A stretch of DNA of 64,000 nt, taken from contig JAJDAC010000053.1 in assembly GCA_029262065.1 (NCBI GenBank), positions 19,207-83,206 on the forward strand. Reading direction: 5' to 3'. Origin of the DNA: Candidatus Krumholzibacteriota bacterium. GTDB lineage: Bacteria > Krumholzibacteriota > Krumholzibacteriia > JAJRXK01. Below the pieces are notes generated by a model. That model was not told the origin of the DNA. It saw only the letters and a program-made list of their open reading frames with translations, and ran no database searches. Below are positions 52,502 to 61,404 of this stretch, in pieces; position 1 is the stretch's first letter; the number at the start of each line of letters is the position of its first letter. The translations under genes and the position numbers were made by a program.

Positions 52502-52630
52502 ACTCGCCTCACTGCTCACCCAACCTCTGCCGCGACGTCGCTGGCCTCGGTTGGGTCGTCTGGAATCTCCGCGCTCATCGTGCTCCTTGTGCGGGCTTGC
52601 GGCCCTGGCAGCTGGCCCTGGTCGTCGGGT

Positions 52631-52939
52631 TCAATCGAGGATCTTCGCCAGCTTCTTCTTGGTCACGCCGAGTGCTATCAAGGCCTTCAGGAGCGCATCG
52701 GCAGACACGCTCGGATCGCCGCCCTCCATCTTGGCTACTCGCGGCTGAGTCGACCCGAGCAACTTCGCGAGCTCGACCTGGGTAACGCCCTTCGCCTCTC
52801 GTTCAGCCCGCAAGCTCTCCATCAGCGTGAACTTCAGGTCCAGGTATCGAGATTCCTCCGGAGTCAGGGCCAAGAACTCGTCGCCCGAACTGACAACCCA
52901 GCCCTTCTCTTCGAGCTTCTTCTTTCGTCGCTTGTCCAT
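52631..52939 (-). CDS. XRE-family HTH protein, orphan antitoxin-like
   Basis: A 102-residue protein with a basic N-terminus (MDKRRKKKLEEKGWVVSSGD) and an XRE/Cro HTH GVTQVELAKLLGSTQPRVAK (around residues 51-70). HigA-like antitoxins have this layout, but no RelE/HigB toxin gene adjoins it on either side. It may be an orphan antitoxin, an anti-addiction gene or a regulator of the neighbouring modules. Confidence 0.8.
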   Translation of the reverse strand: MDKRRKKKLEEKGWVVSSGDEFLALTPEESRYLDLKFTLMESLRAEREAKGVTQVELAKLLGSTQPRVAKMEGGDPSVSADALLKALIALGVTKKKLAKILD

Positions 52940-53003
52940 AATCTACTTCTTCGGGTCTCGGGTTCTCGCGTGTTATCCCCGATGGCGGAGGCTCATATCC
53001 CAT

Positions 53004-53032
53004 ATGATATATGTCGGTTCGAATATATGCAA
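53004..53032 (-). promoter_or_regulatory. Candidate promoter of the XRE-family gene
   Basis: TTGCAT, 17-base spacer, TATCAT, about 65 bases before the start of the HTH gene, in an AT-rich patch containing ATATGATATAT that could be the operator. No toxin gene fits between this promoter and the HTH start. Confidence 0.5.
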
Positions 53033-53166
53033 GCCCCCTGCCCGCTTCGCGTTGGAATGAGGCCGGCGGTGCGAAGTAGTTTGCGGACAACCAAAATGGG
53101 TCTAGACTGCGAGAGTCGTGATCTACCAAGCCCGTCAGACAGGCTCGCCAACCAGGAGACGCTCTA

Positions 53167-53853
53167 TTGCACGCTGAGCCGATGTCGGCAGACAGAATGA
53201 TCGAAGTTCTGCACGATCTGAGTATCGAACTGCAGGACCATCCGGAAGGGACAGATATCGTCCAGCATTCCGTCGAGGCCCTCGAGGACCGTATGGGCTA
53301 TGAGTTCCTGGCCGTACTCATCCCAACGGTGGAAGGCGAAGGGCTGCTGCCCTTGGCGCTCAGCAAGCAGGAACGAGACGCCGCCTTCTTGAAGAAGGAC
53401 AAGGACTACGTCAAATGGCAATGCGGCAGCATGACGACCGGCGTCACGAGCTGGGTGGCGCGAACTGGCGAGACTGCTCGGATCGGAAACGTGGCCGACG
53501 ATGAGCGGTACTTCGGCATCCGCGACGATGTGAAGTCCGAACTATGCGTTCCATTGAAGGTGGGCAAGCGGGTGATCGGCGTTCTCAACACCGAGACGAC
53601 CAGAGCGAACGCCTATACGGCCCTGGACGAGCGCTTCCTCGAGACGGCAGCGAGCCACTTTGCGCTTGCGATCACCCACAGCCATGGACGTTATCGGTCA
53701 GCCAAGGCCTGCTCGTACTGCAACCGAATGCGGGATCGCCAAGGCAATTGGGACTTGCCGGCGAAGTATCTCATGCGCCAGGCCGGCATTGTTGCGACAA
53801 ACGGAATCTGCCCGACCTGCTACGAGAACGCTCCGAAGAAGCGCGTCACGTAG
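53167..53853 (+). CDS. GAF domain protein with C-terminal zinc-binding CxxC motifs
   Basis: A 228-residue protein. TTG 53167 is used because AGGAG lies eight bases upstream; ATG 53182 is an alternative. Residues about 20-170 form a GAF domain (EVLHDLSIELQDHPEGTDIV, SELCVPLKVGKRVIGVLNTE). The tail has CSYCNRMRDRQGNW and NGICPTCYENA, a four-cysteine zinc site found after GAF or PAS domains in signalling proteins. Probably a small-molecule or redox sensor. Confidence 0.82.
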   Translation: MHAEPMSADRMIEVLHDLSIELQDHPEGTDIVQHSVEALEDRMGYEFLAVLIPTVEGEGLLPLALSKQERDAAFLKKDKDYVKWQCGSMTTGVTSWVARTGETARIGNVADDERYFGIRDDVKSELCVPLKVGKRVIGVLNTETTRANAYTALDERFLETAASHFALAITHSHGRYRSAKACSYCNRMRDRQGNWDLPAKYLMRQAGIVATNGICPTCYENAPKKRVT

Positions 53854-54249
53854 TACCTGGCTGTCCAGCCCAGCCGGCATCGAACAAACGTTCGCCACGG
53901 TCCCACAACGTAGCTTCCGATGACACGATGACTACCAGTGGGACCGTATCTGCGTTCAACGCCCACAACTTGCGCCATCAAACTGCAAACCCCGATCGGT
54001 ACTGACGGCCTGCCCGCCCGCCACGGGATTGATTCCGCGCGGTCAACCCCGTAAGCTTAAGGGAAGTCAGGGCTCCGCCGTTGTGTGCTTTTCCGCTGGT
54101 ACTGTCCTTGTTCGTTGGCAGTACACATGGTCCATGCCCTCCTGCCGCTTCCCGGTTTCCGGGATGTGTGCGCTCACCCGAGCTTCTTCCAAGCCGCGAC
54201 GCAGCTCCCCCATGCGACGTCGACGGTCAGGAGGAGAAGGAGGCAAGCC
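53854..54249. other. Intergenic region without gene
   Basis: 396 bases between the sensor gene and the large cytochrome gene. Frames open here are extensions of the downstream gene with Cys/Pro/Phe-rich sequence that does not continue its domains. The last 25 bases contain repeated GGAGGAGAAGGAGG sites, giving a strong ribosome binding site. No promoter stands out. Confidence 0.7.
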
Positions 54250-57099
54250 ATGAAGGCGTGTAGGTATGCACACGCTCTCGTTGCTGCGCTCGTCGTCGTG
54301 TTGGCTCTCTCGCCTGCGGCCAACGCCGATCCTGTTCAATTCGAATCGCCGCACATCCATCCCATGTGCCTGTCGGCCAATGGGAACACGCTGTACGTCG
54401 TAAACACTCCCGACAGTCGACTCTCGATCTTCGATCTTTCCGGCGGTACGCCCGTACTTACCGGCGAGGTCAAGGTGGGGTTGGAACCCGTATCGGTGGC
54501 GCAGGCCGCCGACGGCATGCTGTGGGTGAGCTGTCACCTGTCCGACGCCATAAGCATTGTCGACCCCGCGACGCTTACGGTGCGACGCAACATCATCGTG
54601 GGCGACGAGCCGGCCGATGTGCAGATCGTCGATCATCCCATTCTGGACGACGGTTCGCAGTGGGCGATCATTTCGCTTAGCCAGGAAGATCGCGTGATCA
54701 TTCTCGATGCCGCCCCGCCGTACGCGGAAGTGGCGTCGATCGACATTCCTGGTAGCGACCCACGTGCGTTGGCTATTACCCCCGACGGACAGTCGGTGTG
54801 GGTAGCCGTGTTCGAAAGTGGCAACCAGACCATTCTGGCACCGCGCGAGTTGGTGTTCGATCCCAACAATCCCTGGGGTGGCTTGCCGCCTCCCTTCGAT
54901 CCTCCTTTGAATCCCGACTTGCCCTTGGCGCAGTTCCAGTTCAACAGCGTCATCCTGAAACGTGACGCGCAGGGCTTGTGGATGGACGAGCAGGGTGGCG
55001 ATTGGACCTCCATGATCACGTGGGAGCCCATGGACATCGATCTGGTGCGTATATCGCTGGCGCCCTTTCCCACCATCGCCGAAACGGTCACGAAGGTGGG
55101 TACCATGGTCGACGACATTGCCGTGGACTCCGAAACCGGCGACATATGGGCAGCCAACTTCCACAGCAAGAACCACATCTTGTTCGAGTCGAAGTTGGAA
55201 GCGGCCGGCCTGGGCATCAACCGGGTAAGTAAAGTGAACGCCGGCGGCGTTACACCGCAGGCGTTCCGGTTGAATCAACATCTGGATGCGATCCTGTTGC
55301 CGAAGATTGAAGGCGCTATTGGCCCGGTGCTGATTCCGCCGGCCGATCGCGACGACAGCCTGGCGTTTCCCACCGAGTTGTTGTTTGCCAACCTGGGTGA
55401 CGGCACGCGCAAGCTCTTCGTGACCAGCATCGGTGGCAAGCGCGTGGCCGTGATCAATCCCGGAAGCGGCGCGGTGGAAAACCGACTGCCCGTTCCCGAG
55501 GGCGGCACGGGCCTGGTGTACGACGGCAACAGCGAAGACCTGATCATGCTCAGTCGCTTCGACAACTCGTTGCACATGGTCGATCCGGCCACAGGCTTCA
55601 CGGGCACATCGGTGCCGGTAGGCAAGAGCGGCTGGGACCCCACGCCAACCAACGTGAAGGCCGGGCGGCGCTTCCTATATACAGGTGAGCACAGCTCGAC
55701 CGGCGGCTTCGCGTGCGCGTCGTGCCATCCGTACGGCAACATGGACAACATCGCGTGGGATCTGGGTAACCCCGACGGCGAGATGCAGGCGGGGATTCCG
55801 CCCGAAGAGAATCAGGGCGTGCAGGGTTCGCCGTTTCACCCGTTGAAGGGTCCCATGACCACGCAGACGCTGCGCGGTTTGAAGGACACGTTCCCGCTGC
55901 ACTGGCGGGGAGACCAGGTGGACTTCCTGGCGTTCAACGACGCGTTCGAAACGCTGTTGGGCGGTACGAAGTTGTCAGTGGCCGAAATGGATTTATACAA
56001 CGACTTCATTATGTCGGTCGTGTACCCGCCGAATCCGTTCCGTAGTCGTAGGGATGAATTGCCCACGAATCTTGAGGGCGGCGACGCTACAGTTGGGCAA
56101 TTTATCTTCGAAGAGCTAAACAACGGCTTCTGCGTGAACTGTCATTCGCTGCCGACCGGTACGAATACGGTGGTGGTTCCGCTGCTGAACTTCCACTTCG
56201 GCAACCTGTCGGTCAAGGTGGCGCAGATGCGCAACATGTACGAGAAGACCGGCTTCGACGACATGAACGGTCCCAACAAGCGGGTGTACGGCTACCTTCA
56301 TGACGGTGCCGACAACAACCTGGAGACGTTCATTCTGGAAGAAGTGGCCGGACGCGTGCCGGCGGGCCAGGAGCCCGACGCGATCGCGTACATGTTGTCG
56401 TTCACCACGGGGACGCACCCTTCAACGGGTGTGCAGACCACGTGTACTCCAGACAATGTTACCGATCCGGTGGAGCTGCAGATCGTGACTGATCTGATGG
56501 ACATGGCTACCGAGGGTCATGTGGATCTGGTAGCACACGGGAACGTGAACGGAGAAGAACGCGGTTGGGTGTTTGATCCCAACGGCTGGGCTTCGGACCG
56601 ATTCGGAGAGATCTGGACGGTCGGAGACTTCTTCGATGCGATCGTCGACGGCGGAACGGCCATTACGTTCCTGGGCGTTCCCAAGGGCGAAGGTATTCGC
56701 ATGGGTGTGGATCGGGACATGGACGGGTCATTTGATCGGGATGAGTTGGATCAGGGAACTGATCCGGCGGATCCGAATCAGGTGGCTACTTCCGTCGATC
56801 CGACGCTTGGGGTGAACCCGGGGTTGAACCAGGTTACCTCTGTGTTCCCGGCGCCGTTTTCGTCTCGGACGAATGTGCAGGTTTACCTGACGGCTTCGGC
56901 GCCGATTTCGGTGAACGTGTATGACCTGCGAGGGCGGAAGGTTACTACTTTGGCCAACGGGTCATTTGGGCAGGGGCGGCATGAGTTTGCCTGGGATGGG
57001 AAGGATGGCCGGGGGCAGAGTGTGGCGTCGGGGAGTTACTTCATAAGGTTGCAGACGCCGGAGGCGGTGGATCAGCGGAAGGTTATGAAGGTTCGGTAA
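54250..57099 (+). CDS. Secreted YVTN propeller / di-heme cytochrome c / FlgD-tail protein
   Basis: A 949-residue protein from ATG 54250, after AAGGAGG; a longer upstream frame lacks the site and the domains. A signal peptide (MKACRYAHALVAALVVVLAL) leads into a YVTN-type propeller (GNTLYVVNTPDSRLSIFDLS, DGQSVWVAVFESGNQTIL, SIGGKRVAVINPGSGAVENR). Two haem sites follow: CASCH at 489-493 and CVNCH at 628-632, as in MauG/cytochrome c peroxidase-type proteins. The C-terminus has a calcium-binding-like repeat (DRDMDGSFDRDELDQGTDPA) and a FlgD-like sorting domain (ISVNVYDLRGRKVTTLANGS). Probably an exported redox or electron-transfer protein of the FCB surface machinery. Confidence 0.87.
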   Translation: MKACRYAHALVAALVVVLALSPAANADPVQFESPHIHPMCLSANGNTLYVVNTPDSRLSIFDLSGGTPVLTGEVKVGLEPVSVAQAADGMLWVSCHLSDAISIVDPATLTVRRNIIVGDEPADVQIVDHPILDDGSQWAIISLSQEDRVIILDAAPPYAEVASIDIPGSDPRALAITPDGQSVWVAVFESGNQTILAPRELVFDPNNPWGGLPPPFDPPLNPDLPLAQFQFNSVILKRDAQGLWMDEQGGDWTSMITWEPMDIDLVRISLAPFPTIAETVTKVGTMVDDIAVDSETGDIWAANFHSKNHILFESKLEAAGLGINRVSKVNAGGVTPQAFRLNQHLDAILLPKIEGAIGPVLIPPADRDDSLAFPTELLFANLGDGTRKLFVTSIGGKRVAVINPGSGAVENRLPVPEGGTGLVYDGNSEDLIMLSRFDNSLHMVDPATGFTGTSVPVGKSGWDPTPTNVKAGRRFLYTGEHSSTGGFACASCHPYGNMDNIAWDLGNPDGEMQAGIPPEENQGVQGSPFHPLKGPMTTQTLRGLKDTFPLHWRGDQVDFLAFNDAFETLLGGTKLSVAEMDLYNDFIMSVVYPPNPFRSRRDELPTNLEGGDATVGQFIFEELNNGFCVNCHSLPTGTNTVVVPLLNFHFGNLSVKVAQMRNMYEKTGFDDMNGPNKRVYGYLHDGADNNLETFILEEVAGRVPAGQEPDAIAYMLSFTTGTHPSTGVQTTCTPDNVTDPVELQIVTDLMDMATEGHVDLVAHGNVNGEERGWVFDPNGWASDRFGEIWTVGDFFDAIVDGGTAITFLGVPKGEGIRMGVDRDMDGSFDRDELDQGTDPADPNQVATSVDPTLGVNPGLNQVTSVFPAPFSSRTNVQVYLTASAPISVNVYDLRGRKVTTLANGSFGQGRHEFAWDGKDGRGQSVASGSYFIRLQTPEAVDQRKVMKVR

Positions 57100-57125
57100 C
57101 GTACAGTTCTCGCAGCCGAAGACTC

Positions 57126-57159
57126 GAGGCCGCCCCGGATGGGGCGGCCTCGTTTGTTT
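57126..57159 (+). terminator. Rho-independent terminator after the cytochrome gene
   Basis: Perfect 11-bp stem GAGGCCGCCCC-ggat-GGGGCGGCCTC followed by GTTTGTTT, 27 bases after the stop. It marks the end of the core region before the cassette-like stretch. Confidence 0.9.
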
Positions 57160-57325
57160 GGATAGGCTGCGCGAGTGATGCGGTCTATCCGGCACCCAGG
57201 TCTCGGTGCAGACAGCTGCAAAGTATTGCCTTGGAAGCAACTCGCGGAGTCTTGGCGGTAACATTGATTCAGGTTAGAATGCGATCGGCCGCCCGGTTAT
57301 CGGACAGATTCGCGGGCTAATCCTA

Positions 57326-57332
57326 GTTAGGC
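57326..57332. other. Integron-type core recombination site (left edge of the cassette stretch)
   Basis: GTTAGGC, the standard core site G/TTAGGC, 20 bases before the first cassette-like gene. It is either the attI end or the right end of a preceding attC site; no integrase gene is in the window. Confidence 0.5.
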
Positions 57333-57351
57333 ACACCAGGCTGGAGTCATC

Positions 57352-58086
57352 ATGGACAAAGAACTAGGCCGCCGAATTCTTCAGCTCAAGGACACAATCG
57401 TCACAGAGTTCGACGCAGAGAACTGGACTGAGCTCGGTCTACTGATGGGCTTGACGAGCGATATCGACCACCATCCGCGACTCTTGCGAAGTCTTGATTG
57501 GGGCGACGGAGACTACCCAGGGAATGTCCTGAGCTTCTTGAAGGGCATCGCCCAAAAAGACAAGAGCGCATTCGAAGAGGTCGAGAATTTCGTCGAGAGC
57601 CAGTTCGAGGGCACGGCCACTTACGTGTCAGCAAAGCCATCCGCGAAGCGCCTTACCTTTGCGCCCAATGTCTTCAAAGTTCCCGACGACAAACCCCAAG
57701 ATGACCTAGTCAGTGTGATGATGCCCTTTGAAAAGTCATTTGACCCAGTGCATTCCTCCATTCGTGGAGCCGCTGAGAGCGCTGGGTACAGGTGCCAACG
57801 AGTCGATGATCTCTGGGAAGATAGCGTTGTGGTCCAGGACGTGTTCAGCTTGGTTTTTCGTTCGCGCGTCGTAGTTGTGGACTTTACCGGCAAGAACGCG
57901 AATGTCTTCTACGAAACAGGTATCGCTCACACGCTGGGAAAGTTGGTGGTCCCAGTGTCGCAAAGCCTTGACGACGTCCCTTTCGATCTCAGACACCATC
58001 GAGTGCTCAAGTATTTGCCCAATGCCGAGGGCCTGGCTGCATTCCAAGACAGTTTGGCAAGGCGCTTGTCGAATCTGGGCGCCTAA
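57352..58086 (+). CDS. Effector-like protein: N-terminal helical domain plus nucleotide-binding TIR-like domain
   Basis: A 244-residue protein. Residues about 1-70 (ILQLKDTIVTEFDAENWTEL, HHPRLLRSLDWGDGDYPGNV) resemble effector-associated helical domains that recruit partners in bacterial conflict systems. Residues about 115-235 (LVSVMMPFEKSFDPVHSSIR, VVVDFTGKNANVFYETGIAH, PFDLRHHRVLKYLPN) match the TIR-like/nucleoside deoxyribosyltransferase-like domain seen in defence proteins. The stop GCCTAA is part of an attC left end, a typical gene cassette junction. Function is inferred as possible defence effector; the partner is unknown. Confidence 0.68.
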   Translation: MDKELGRRILQLKDTIVTEFDAENWTELGLLMGLTSDIDHHPRLLRSLDWGDGDYPGNVLSFLKGIAQKDKSAFEEVENFVESQFEGTATYVSAKPSAKRLTFAPNVFKVPDDKPQDDLVSVMMPFEKSFDPVHSSIRGAAESAGYRCQRVDDLWEDSVVVQDVFSLVFRSRVVVVDFTGKNANVFYETGIAHTLGKLVVPVSQSLDDVPFDLRHHRVLKYLPNAEGLAAFQDSLARRLSNLGA

Positions 58087-58211
58087 CAAGCCGGTGCAGC
58101 AGACCGTGACGCTTGTCACCCCGGGCGCGTGGACTGCATCCTGTGTATGAATGTCGTGCCAGCATCCGGGGCGCCAACCGCCACGGCCGCTGACCGGCGT
58201 AACCGTTAGGC
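58081..58211. other. attC (59-be) recombination site with extrahelical-base symmetry
   Basis: Left end GCCTAAC and right core GTTAGGC are separated by a long region whose arms pair: GCCGGTGCAGC on the left against GCTGACCGGC on the right with one unpaired G, the extrahelical base typical of attC. The stop codon of the preceding gene is inside the left end. Confidence 0.8.
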
Positions 58212-58235
58212 TCTCGGTGCGAAAGATGAGGAGCC

Positions 58236-58925
58236 GTGGCAAAGCGTAGGCCGAAGGTACCCAAGAAGATCGAGACTGAGGTCTTAGTCCGGTGCAAACG
58301 GCGATGCCCCTTGTGCTTCGGAATCGATGGAAACGTGCAAGAAGTGCGCGGTCAAATAGCCCACCTCGATCGCGATCGTGAGAACAATGCGTCGAAGAAT
58401 CTATCGTACATGTGCCAGAAGCATCATGATGATTACGATTCTCCGCGGAGCCAAACGAAGGGCTACACGGAGGCGGAGATTCGTCTCTACCAAGAGGAGC
58501 TTGAGGGATATCTCGCGGAGAATCCGCTCGGTACTTGGTCTTACCCTGCGCCCAGGAAGCAAAAGATCTCAGTACCCGTTCCATCTCCCGATCTCTACGA
58601 CCGTCGGATGGTGATCTACCGCAGGACACGAGATTTCCTTTCTCAAGTGGTCGGCAATGCGTCGTGCTCCCTACAGGACGCCTTCAGTTTCGCGGCCGAT
58701 ACCCACGAGGCGCAGTTCATCTTTGACGCCAAGTTCGCAGCCTACCTGCAGAAGATTTACGAACACGCACTCCATCTCCATATGACCGAGACTCTGCTCA
58801 ACCAGCTACCTGTGGGGGAAGAGCGGTCCGAGGCAGCCCAAGAGGAGCATGAGAATCTGCTTTGGCTCTACGATCAGGGAGCTGAGCTTGCCAAGCGCGC
58901 CCACCCGTTCTTGAGGCTATCGTAG
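58236..58925 (+). CDS. HNH endonuclease domain protein
   Basis: A 229-residue protein from GTG 58236, with GAGGAG before it and 25 bases from the cassette boundary. The HNH core is in CKRRCPLCFG (Cys24, Cys27), GQIAHLDRDRENNASKNLS (His43, Asn55) and MCQKHHDDYDS (Cys60, His63-64). The rest is a helical region with KYLKK-like packing (YLQKIYEHALHLHMTETLLN) and no further catalytic motif. Cassette-borne nuclease with possible defence or mobility role. Confidence 0.82.
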   Translation: MAKRRPKVPKKIETEVLVRCKRRCPLCFGIDGNVQEVRGQIAHLDRDRENNASKNLSYMCQKHHDDYDSPRSQTKGYTEAEIRLYQEELEGYLAENPLGTWSYPAPRKQKISVPVPSPDLYDRRMVIYRRTRDFLSQVVGNASCSLQDAFSFAADTHEAQFIFDAKFAAYLQKIYEHALHLHMTETLLNQLPVGEERSEAAQEEHENLLWLYDQGAELAKRAHPFLRLS

Positions 58926-58931
58926 ACCGGA

Positions 58932-58965
58932 GCCTAACAAGCAACCGTGTTGCGCCGTCAAGCAT
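58932..58965. other. Left half of a second attC site, interrupted by an IS110 remnant
   Basis: GCCTAACAAGCAACC follows the HNH gene in the same way as the first attC. The matching right half (TGCTTGTTA, 59444-59452) lies beyond the transposase remnant, whose arms pair over nine bases, so the element appears to have inserted into the site. Confidence 0.55.
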
Positions 58966-59333
58966 TCAGGTCTCCCAAACAGTTCTCTCTCGGGCCATTG
59001 AGTTCAGGATCGTGAGTAGTTTTCTCGCAACGGCGATCAGCGCGACCTTCGCTGGTTTGCCGTCGGCGCGCATGTGTTGGTACTTTTCTCGAAGCACTGG
59101 ATTGAAGCACAACGGCCACCGGGAGGCCGGCGGCTGCGAATTGGTCGACGAGCTCTCGCTCGTGTCCTCCAGTCGATTCGACAATAATCCGAGCTGGTAG
59201 AAGGCGCAGAAGTTCCTTCACCAATCGCACGATCGTTCGAGGTTGGTTTCTGCATCGATTGGATCTTGCCCCGTGGCGCGGCGGTCCACTCGAGGGAATC
59301 CTTGGTGACGTCGATACCGATATTGGCGGACAT
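58966..59333 (-). pseudogene. IS110-family transposase remnant, frameshifted and internally deleted
   Basis: From ATG 59333 the N-terminus reads MSANIGIDVTKDSLEWTAAP, the DEDD start of IS110 transposases. The frame then shifts near 59240 and continues as RLVKELLRLLPARIIVESTGGHERELVDQF and AAAGLPVAVV, jumps through a deletion near 59110, and resumes in another frame as the C-terminal end VLREKYQHM-RADGKPAKVALIAVARKLLT with ILNSMARERTVWET. No functional product can be made. IS110/IS1111-type elements target attC sites, matching its position. Confidence 0.85.
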
Positions 59334-59443
59334 GGTACAATCTCCTCGTCAACGAGACTCGGGCTCTTGGATGCGGGCTCTCACGAAAGTGAGGCCCCGG
59401 CGACCGTTCGTGCTTTGTTGCAGTAGTGGAGCGGTGACCCGTG

Positions 59444-59455
59444 TGCTTGTTAACG
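59444..59455. other. Right half of the second attC site (degenerate core)
   Basis: TGCTTGTTA complements the left arm TAACAAGCA across the IS110 remnant, followed by the core-like GTTAACG instead of GTTAGGC. Degenerate, so only tentatively assigned. Confidence 0.4.
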
Positions 59456-59572
59456 GTCTTTCGGGACCTATCCGCTTGCGGTCTACCGACTCCGTGACGG
59501 GTCGGCAAGTGCATCTACCGGCCCGTCTGATTACAACACGGAATCGATCATAAGAGCCGCTGCAGTAGACCG

Positions 59573-60496
59573 GTGCCGTTGTCACACCAGCTGCGGCGAG
59601 CGCATACTGTACTGGAAGGCCGTTGCCGCAGCTGGCGCGCCAAGGACCCGGCAGCTGAGCGGCAGATCCGTTACGCTGCAAGAGAGGCTGAAGCATTGAC
59701 GAAGTATCTCAAGAAAACACTCGGTGAAGAGGGCTACTTGTTCCGAGAAGGAAACGGGCATCTCGAAGACATCTCGATGGTGCTAGATCACGCAGCCCAC
59801 CGCCTTTCCAGTCGAACTTGCCGGCGAGACATGATCTTGGCTACTCTTTGCGCACAACTGTCGGCGCTCGTGGATTCGGTCCGTATTCTTCTCACCGCCG
59901 GTAGGGCCACCCCAGCGTTCGGGCTATGCCGTGGCATTTACGAGATCGTCGTGTGGTTGGCATTCATCCTAGACAAGGCAGAGTCCACAGATGACCGCTC
60001 GCGGCACTACAAAGCGTACGCCGCAAGAAACAGCCGCAAGTACTTTAATCACCTCAAGCAATCCAACAGCGGTGTACCAGAGGAATTCAGGCAGAGAATA
60101 GTTCAGATGTCGAAAATCCCGGGGCATGCCAGGTATCTCAACTACAAACTGCGTAAGAATCCGAGGGAAGGACCGGATCGCGCGTTCATGATCAAACATG
60201 TTTCAGACGATCAGCTGCGGGAGGCTCTCAAGGTATTCGAGGCCTACATTTTTAGGCCGGCTTCATCGCCGCTTCATGGCGGAGCCCCAGGCGCCATGGC
60301 TTATCTGTCACGGGGTGGAATCGGTTCAACAAGACCTTCACGGCGAGGAGTGGAGCAGGCATATGTTGCAGCTATGTCGGTTGGCTATGTCGGGTTCGAG
60401 CAGGTCTGCAAGCACACGAAGTGCAAGACCCTTGCAGGCAAGATCTCGCGCCCGCCTCAGCTAGATGATGCAGGGGCCAGTCTTCCAGTCTGGTGA
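59573..60496 (+). CDS. DUF5677-like hypothetical protein
   Basis: A 307-residue helical protein from GTG 59573. Segments such as ALVDSVRILLTAGRATPAFG and LCRGIYEIVVWLAFILDKAE resemble the DUF5677/DUF5661 group of helical-bundle proteins often found in defence islands and mobile regions. No enzymatic motif was identified. It sits in the cassette stretch but no clear attC follows it. Confidence 0.6.
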   Translation: MPLSHQLRRAHTVLEGRCRSWRAKDPAAERQIRYAAREAEALTKYLKKTLGEEGYLFREGNGHLEDISMVLDHAAHRLSSRTCRRDMILATLCAQLSALVDSVRILLTAGRATPAFGLCRGIYEIVVWLAFILDKAESTDDRSRHYKAYAARNSRKYFNHLKQSNSGVPEEFRQRIVQMSKIPGHARYLNYKLRKNPREGPDRAFMIKHVSDDQLREALKVFEAYIFRPASSPLHGGAPGAMAYLSRGGIGSTRPSRRGVEQAYVAAMSVGYVGFEQVCKHTKCKTLAGKISRPPQLDDAGASLPVW

Positions 60497-60727
60497 GACT
60501 CTACACGAGGCCTTCAGGCTAGCGTAGCTCTGCACGTGCCGGCCACACGGGCTGAGCCACTCATTCTTGATTGGAACAACCTGCTTGCCCTTGCCGCATG
60601 TGAGGGCAGGGACCCGCTAACCGAACCCTGGTTGACGAGACGCAATTCGCCCACTGGTCGCAAGGCGCGAGTTGACGCGCGTCCTCATCAGTCGAACCAT
60701 AGGGGTCGATACACCTCGGAGGAGCCT

Positions 60728-61372
60728 GTGTCTAAGAAGCTTCGATACTCTGAGAAACTGGATTGTCGTCACTGCGGGAATGTCGCACCCATGCGCTGCC
60801 CCGGAGCTGTGTCCGACACGCAGACTGAGGAACAGGACTTCGGTCCTCCTGTAGAACACGGGATGATCTACGAAGTTCTCATCTGCCCAAAGTGTGAGGA
60901 GCCATCCATTCGCCAGGGACACTGGCACGACGGGATGGAAGATGAGGACGACTGGCACGGTACGATCATATATCCAAGTGAGCCCACTCGCGTCGCTGGC
61001 CTCCCAAACGAGGTCGAGCGCGAGTTCGTTGCCGCCCAGAAGGTCGCAACGGTTTCACCAAACGCCTACGCGGTGCTGCTTGGAAGGGTGCTCGACGTTG
61101 TTTGCGACGACCGGAACGCTGTTGGCGACACGCTGCATCAACGATTGGTCGATCTCGCGAATCGAGACGAAATTCCGACCAACCTCGCCGATATGGCCCA
61201 CAAACTTCGGCAGCTTCGCAATGTCGGCGCTCACGCGAATCTGGGCACCATAACGAACGATGAGGTCCCGGTTCTTGAGGCACTCTGTAGAGCTGTTTTG
61301 GAGTACGTCTACGCCGCCCCGCAGCTTGTCGCACAAGTGGAGAGCCGGCTCCAAAAACTCTTTTCGAACTAA
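60728..61372 (+). CDS. DUF4145 domain-containing protein
   Basis: A 214-residue protein from GTG 60728, with GGAGG five bases upstream. The N-terminal zinc-finger-like part (CRHCGNVAPMRCPGA, LICPKCEEPS) and the C-terminal helical DUF4145 domain (AYAVLLGRVLDVVCDDRNAV, VPVLEALCRAVLEYVYAAPQ) are typical. DUF4145 appears in restriction and abortive-infection proteins. Its last bases precede a degenerate attC-like site. Confidence 0.8.
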   Translation: MSKKLRYSEKLDCRHCGNVAPMRCPGAVSDTQTEEQDFGPPVEHGMIYEVLICPKCEEPSIRQGHWHDGMEDEDDWHGTIIYPSEPTRVAGLPNEVEREFVAAQKVATVSPNAYAVLLGRVLDVVCDDRNAVGDTLHQRLVDLANRDEIPTNLADMAHKLRQLRNVGAHANLGTITNDEVPVLEALCRAVLEYVYAAPQLVAQVESRLQKLFSN

Positions 61373-61404
61373 GGGTGTGCGAGCAGCGGAGGCTGGCTGA
61401 CAAA

